A stretch of 64,000 nucleotides of DNA, from NCBI RefSeq assembly GCF_023078275.1, contig NC_062985.1:6403408-6467407 (forward strand), read 5' to 3'. Below the pieces are notes generated by a model. That model made no database searches, was not told the origin of the DNA, and worked only from the letters and a program-made list of their open reading frames with translations. Source of the stretch: Leguminivora glycinivorella (lineage: Eukaryota > Arthropoda > Insecta > Lepidoptera > Tortricidae). Numbering within the stretch: the stretch's first letter is position 1; each line of letters opens with the position of its first letter. Made by a program: the position numbers and the translations under genes. Positions 59,625 through 64,000 of the stretch are shown one piece after another.

Positions 59625-59730
59625 TTCTGGTATAGCCCATTGGTTGACTGGTAGAGAATGTCTCAAAGTATTATTAAGTTCGCCATTGATACTTCTGTAT
59701 TGTGCAATAAAGTTTAAATAAATAAATAAA
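59625..59730 (+). mobile_element. LINE 3' end, plus strand
   Basis: CTGGTATAGCCCATTGGTTG, ACTGGTAGAGAATGTCTC, TTAAGTTCGCCATTGATAC, then GTGCAATAAAGTTTAAATAA and (AAAT)n. Same family layout as the minus-strand tail at 23368-23465. The ORF 59509-59721 overlaps it and is not a gene. Confidence 0.7.
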
Positions 59731-59777
59731 AAAGTTTAAATATGCCCTGAAACTATATAACATGTAACAAAAGTCAA

Positions 59778-59917
59778 TAGGGTGCATTGAGATAATTTCG
59801 ACATACAGAAATGCTCGGGTAATTTCGAAAGGGGAATCTTGATATGATGGAAATAATGGTGATTTTTATGTGACTTTCGAAATTAGACGACGTTCGAAAT
59901 TATCCCAATGCACCCTA
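59778..59917. mobile_element. MITE with TAGGGTGCATTG ends (140 bp)
   Basis: TAGGGTGCATTGAGATAATT + TCGA pairs with TCGA + AATTATCCCAATGCACCCTA. Inner TTTCGAAAG and CTTTCGAAATTAG add a second stem. Nested in 59056-60320. Confidence 0.75.
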
Positions 59918-60320
59918 CTTCAACAGCCGACAAGGTCAATACCCTGATTGCTATTTAAGCGGAAAAAATCGAAAGTTATTTTTTTCGAACTACGAAATTT
60001 TTTCACTTGTATCGCACTTAGGGTCATAGTAACCCTATCAGCTGTTAAAGTATCACTCGGGACCTTTGCTACACCCTGTAGGTACCTACCGCAAATTCAA
60101 TCTTATGGAAATTCAACATTTTAGGGTTCACCATACGGCAAAATCAACTTTCTGCAAATTCAACATTTTAGGATTCAACAAGCTGCAAATTCAACTTTAT
60201 GCAATTTGTACATAAAAAGAACTCAACAGAATGCAAATTCAACATTTTAACATTCAACATCCTGCAAATTCAACTTTTTGCAAATCCAACATTTTAGGAA
60301 TTCAACTTGGTGGTCCTGGA

Positions 60321-61949
60321 GGGATCAAATATGGCGCTTTTCTGTAAAGATAAAACCTCAAATTGTGTGTAGCATGATAATTGCAGTTTTTGATTGGTTA
60401 ACTATAGCCAAATAGGGGTTTATTCTGTAGTAAAGACTACAAGTAGAGAAAGTACCCACGAATAATAACCGATAACTTGTGTTATGTTAATTTCTGTGTC
60501 CCGCGGAGGGATCCGCACCGGACCAATATGTATCTAATAAGTTCAGCGGGCGTAGCACACTATGTTCGATAAACTTTATCCCTATCGCACTTAACTTCGC
60601 TCAGGGGCCCCATCTACAATAATGACGGTCAACTTTTTCAAAGAGAGTCACAATTTATCTTCCATCTGCCAAAGAAACCTATAATTAGCGGTATCTTGTT
60701 GAAGTTCCCGAGTGCAAGTAGGAAACTGATGTCAGTTTGCTCGGAGTCTACGAGATGGCGCTACTAACTAGAAAACGAACAGCGAAGTATAAATATGAAA
60801 TTAAAGAAAACGTAGGTATCACGTATGTAGGTAGGTAACTGTAACTGCATTTTTCTGAAATATGTAGGTAGTACCTTTATTGCTAGAAGGTTTCAATCGC
60901 TTATTTTTATATTGCGATATCGATATTATTAAAATACCAATAAGTATAGGCATACATAGGTGACTTGCGGAATAAGTAGGTAGGTACCTAACCTTTGAGT
61001 TTGTAAATAAGTGACATGTACCTACTTATTTACCAACTCTTCTTTTTCCTTACATTGATACAGTAAGTAAGTAGGTACGTTGATATCTACTTACATATAA
61101 CTGATAGTTATGGTTTAAGACACTTTGCCTAATAAGTTATATGGTCCTTAATGTAGGTAATCTCTTTTTTTCATTGTTGGGTTAAATTAGTCATGCCGAC
61201 TCTCCAGTCGGAGACATATTTGTTTGAAAATAGTTTAGCGAATACGAACAAATAAATTGTTTACCGCAACCATTTGTCCAACACAAATAATTTCAGAAAA
61301 TGCAAGATCGTTGGTTGGAGATGCGTCGAACTACTACATGCGTTCTGTTTTCTAAAGAAAGGAAACTTGGCAGACGCATTGTCTCGCTCGGCTACTCGTA
61401 GTCTGGCGCTGCTTCGATCGCCATGAGCATCGTAATGAGGTCACGTCAGGACGACCTTCAGCACGGGACTAGCGCGGACCCGCTGTTTCAGGCCACAGCA
61501 AACAAAGACCTAGGCCGTCTAGATTAAAGCGATGACTAAGATAGAAAAATCTACAAATAGTATAGGTACAGTCACCAGCATTAATAAGTGATGATTTCTG
61601 TACCTTGTCATATTAATGTCTTGTTTGAAATGTCATATGAAATTGTCAAACGATTAAAGGCGACAAGGTACATATATCATCACTTCTTTATATGTGACCT
61701 GATATTAGATATGTAGGATAGGTATGTAATCTAGAACTAGGTGGAACTAGAATCGATAAAGAACGATGACATTTAAAACAAAATGGAAACACAATTATAC
61801 ACTTCCTTTGAAGTTTTTGACAATACTATTTCCAAGAACTAAATTGACGTAGTCCGCGTAGGCGGGAAACAGATAGCAGCAGTGAATAGTTAAGTAGTCT
61901 ATCAGTGACTAACAGGACTGCAAATGAATTTCTAGGAAGAAGGTAAATG
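60321..61949. other. Intergenic, no gene seen
   Basis: Contains dense TAGGTA strings at 60830-61100, and a moderately GC-rich patch at 61380-61520 (GTCTCGCTCGGCTACTCG, CAGCACGGGACTAGCGCGG). A short inverted repeat, CACCAGCATTAATAAGTGATGA / ATATCATCACTTCTTTATATGTG-like, spans 61571-61697. No ORF. Confidence 0.4.
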
Positions 61950-62620
61950 CAAATAAGGGATGTGTAGGGACGTCGACGGCGACGCCCGGTGTCTGGTGGA
62001 TGAGGGATAGCGTGTGATTGAATGGGCGCTGCGTCGCTGCGACGGGCGCCATTGAGCGCGGCGGTGGCGCGGCGGCGGCGCGGGCTGCGCGCAGCCGCGG
62101 CTTCGATCGGCGCCGGGCGACGGCGGCGCGTTGCATAACCGTGTGGCACTCCGCGCGCGACCCCGCACCGAGCGCCCGCGAGCGCCACGCGCAGCCCCGC
62201 GCATCCTCGCGCTCTTTACGTAACGCGCGTCCAGCCCCCAGGGCCAGTGTTTAGCTGTACGCATAAGTGGTTCAGTTGGTGGAGCGCCTGGCTGCGGGCG
62301 ACGGCCGGTTCGCTGGTAGGTGGCTAGCCGCAGTGCGCGCGCTCTTTGTCCGGGCGCGTGGCGGCGGCGGTGGCATCGCGTGCTGAATAATTGACGCGGA
62401 GGCTGTCCGGCGCTATCGACCCCCTCGCGTGACTCGCGCTATTAGCGCGGCAAGGACGGCCGCCGCGCGGGCTGCGGCACTCGCCGCCGCCGCCGCCGCC
62501 GACGCCGACCCGCTGCCGAGCTCTGCCCGACCGACCCCGCACACTATCCCTGCTTCATCTTCCTGCCGCTTCACCCGCTTACCAGCCTGCCTGACCTTGC
62601 TGCCAATACTCGCAACACTA
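61950..62620. promoter_or_regulatory. Strong CpG island, candidate promoter
   Basis: The most CpG-dense part of the window, with runs of GGCGGCGGCGG and GCCGCCGCCGCC. An initiator match TTCAGTTGG (TCAGTT, 62272-62277, plus strand) has no good DPE at +28, though a GT donor-like GGTAGGT follows at about 62314. Frames on both strands (e.g. 61826-62188, 62429-62629) are Ala/Arg-rich chance ORFs with no conserved domain. Likely a promoter or first-exon region of a gene that continues outside the window, or an enhancer; direction not determined. Confidence 0.45.
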
Positions 62621-63160
62621 TGCGCCTAATACACGCTACACCTATGAAACACCACCAATTGTGATCAAAGTGGACTATTCCAGTTTCGATAATAACTATT
62701 CAGTTTCCGTTTGTCATGTTTACAGAGTGACAGCTGTCAGGTAAGGTTCGATCGATTACATACAAACGGAAAGCCTGTCATCAGTATCCTGTCGAAAGGC
62801 ATATCAACTACACACAAACGTTGTACAGTTTCTACTCGGAAATGCGAATATGTCAAACATTGTCTTCAAAAACACTGTTGGTATATCTCTTAACTAGAGA
62901 ACATAATACTTACCGTCTATACAAAAGCGAAATTGAAAAAGTTACGTAAAAGTTTCTTTGCGATTCACCGGAGCCCACGTCAGTTATATAAGTTTAGTGA
63001 GAAATCATACTGAAGGAGGATATCGAATGCGTTATGTGTAGACTGATTCGATCCATCTTTTATTGCCTGTGACGTAATATCAAAGGTGACTTTAACCAGA
63101 AGTCAAGGGATTATAAAAGGGAGAGGTATAATGATTCGTGATTATCTCGAGACACTAGGG

Positions 63161-63245
63161 CGCCAGGCGCTACGGTTGGTTAGCGTAGCAGGTCTACGTC
63201 ACACGTAGGGCGCTACGCGTTCCGTAGCGCTACGACCCAGCGCCA
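63161..63245. repeat. CTACG-rich cluster, copy 3
   Basis: GCGCCAGGCGCTACGG, TTAGCGTAGCAGG, TACGTCACACGTAGGGCGC, TACGCGTTCCGTAGCGCTAC: GCTACG/CGTAGC words repeated on both strands, like 24206-24250 and 53846-53905. Confidence 0.5.
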
Positions 63246-63395
63246 TAAACACTGTATCCAAGCCGCTATTGTTTTCTAACTGGTTCCTACTAACGTCGTA
63301 CTAGCAGTACCACGCGTAACAAATAGGCGACAGACCTTAATTCAAGGCAATATGGCCCACGAATAGTCATATAATATAGTTTTATAGTTGACTTA

Positions 63396-63572
63396 TCCAT
63401 ATTAATATTATAAATGGGAAAGTGTGTGTGTCTGTTTGTTTGTCCGTCTTTTACGGCAAAACGGAGACGAATTGACGTGATTTTTTAAGTGGAGATAGTT
63501 GAAGGGATGGAGAGTGACATAGGCTAGTTTTTGTCTCTTTGTAACGCGAGCGAAGCTGCGAGCAAAAGCTAG
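63396..63572. mobile_element. Mini-Helitron, copy 3 (177 bp)
   Basis: TCCATATTAATATTATAAAT...GCGAGCGAAGCTGCGAGCAA + AAGCTAG, flanked by A and T. The 3' hairpin has decayed slightly (CTGCGAG for CCGCGGG), so it may be older than copy 2. Confidence 0.8.
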
Positions 63573-64000
63573 TAGTTTTATAAAGTTGACGATGGTACGA
63601 TCACTATTAAGTCGGTAGTATCGTCTCTTACTAGCAAGTGTGCAAAAGTATAGTCCAAACACAATGTATTAAATACAGTAATTTTCTATAGATACTTGAT
63701 AGCTAAATATATTATGTCCCATGGCGATTGGAAGTGGGACTAAGTTATGTCCATCACGTACTGGAGCAATATTTCCTTGATTACCCTTTAAGCCAGCGCT
63801 TTGCTGAGTTTTCTCGGAGAGGTTCAAAGCTATACCTACAAATTCGTATAGCTTTCTGTCTTTGGAATATGTCTTTTTCATCCCTGTGTCTAATACGAGT
63901 AATTATTATCAAGTTGTGTTTGTATGCTTTTAATGGGATGATATAGAAGATAATCGATAAAAAAATATTACAGGGTTATTTTAATTATTTTTGGTGCATT
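63573..64000. other. Right edge, no gene seen
   Basis: AT-rich. Overlapping open frames on both strands (63669-63881 and 63728-63946) carry no motif. Nothing else recognised. Confidence 0.4.

Larger units (their letters stand above)
59056..60320. mobile_element. Inverted-repeat element with 16-nt GCAAATTCAAC minisatellite
   Basis: Ends TCCAGGACCACCAAGTTG / CAACTTGGTGGTCCTGGA are perfect inverted repeats, and pairing continues through ATTCCTAAAATGTTG. On the right (60085-60306) GCAAATTCAAC-like cores recur about every 16 nt with a variable 5-nt spacer (TTTCT, TTTAT, ATCCT, TTTTT). The left part (59070-59355) folds on itself: CCTAAAATGTTGAAATCCCG / CGGGATTTCAACATTTTAGG. The interior (59370-60080) contains other insertions: a hairpin at 59400-59536, a LINE tail at 59625-59730 and a MITE at 59778-59917. 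It may be one element or two facing copies. Confidence 0.65.

Noticed and set aside
60085..60306. CRISPR-like array (regular core and spacer)
   Set aside because: Core 11 nt and spacer 5 nt are far too short, cores are imperfect, the genome is animal, and inverted copies exist. It is a minisatellite in a transposon.
61826..62629. Several overlapping Ala/Arg-rich ORFs on both strands
   Set aside because: All lie in the CpG island, overlap each other in different frames and show no conserved motif.

Overview
The window looks like nuclear DNA of a moth or butterfly (Lepidoptera). It is AT-rich and full of the short TAGGTA/GGTACCTA strings typical of lepidopteran intergenic DNA. It carries lepidopteran-style interspersed repeats: tRNA-derived SINEs, mini-Helitrons, RTE and other LINE tails, and many hairpin MITEs. 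Both genes I can recognise are animal genes with ordinary GT-AG introns. The species cannot be told from the sequence alone.

Only two protein-coding genes can be supported. On the minus strand at the left end is the 5' part of groucho (gro/TLE), the WD40 corepressor. Exon 1 (9997-10213) has a textbook TATA-less Inr+DPE promoter, a 148-nt leader with a 4-codon uORF, and 23 codons that include an alanine-rich insert. Exon 2 (735-832) encodes the start of the Q (tetramerisation) domain. The 9.2-kb intron 1 separates them, and the rest of the gene lies beyond position 1. On the plus strand at 56849-58117 is a complete three-exon phosphomevalonate kinase (PMVK, 186 aa), with a C-terminal SHL that fits a peroxisomal PTS1 signal. 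The two genes point away from each other across about 46.6 kb with no other gene I can support.

That 46.6 kb is a mosaic. One component is mobile DNA: three mini-Helitrons, two SINEs, several LINE 3' ends, more than a dozen hairpin MITEs, two families of local tandem repeats, a tRNA-like foldback, and a four-layer nested insertion at 42.6-45.5 kb. The other component is a set of repeat-poor, GC-richer blocks (about 12.2-12.9, 14.4-14.7, 25.5-26.3, 36.3-36.4, 47.1-48.9, 50.0-50.2 and 53.7-55.7 kb). These look more like promoters or enhancers than genes, and may regulate groucho or a gene outside the window. Downstream of PMVK are an inverted-repeat-bounded element with a 16-nt minisatellite (59.1-60.3 kb), a strong CpG-rich block (61.95-62.62 kb) and a third mini-Helitron.

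Most long open reading frames in the window are chance ORFs in GC-rich or repetitive DNA and are not called as genes. The most useful results are the groucho promoter and exon 1, PMVK, and several structured repeats whose ends, target-site duplications and nesting order can be read directly. Nothing here needs a wholly new biological system. The least familiar items are the sub-repeated foldback (43578-44782), the 2-kb element with GGTCGC sub-repeats (26515-28531) and the 16-nt minisatellite element (59056-60320).
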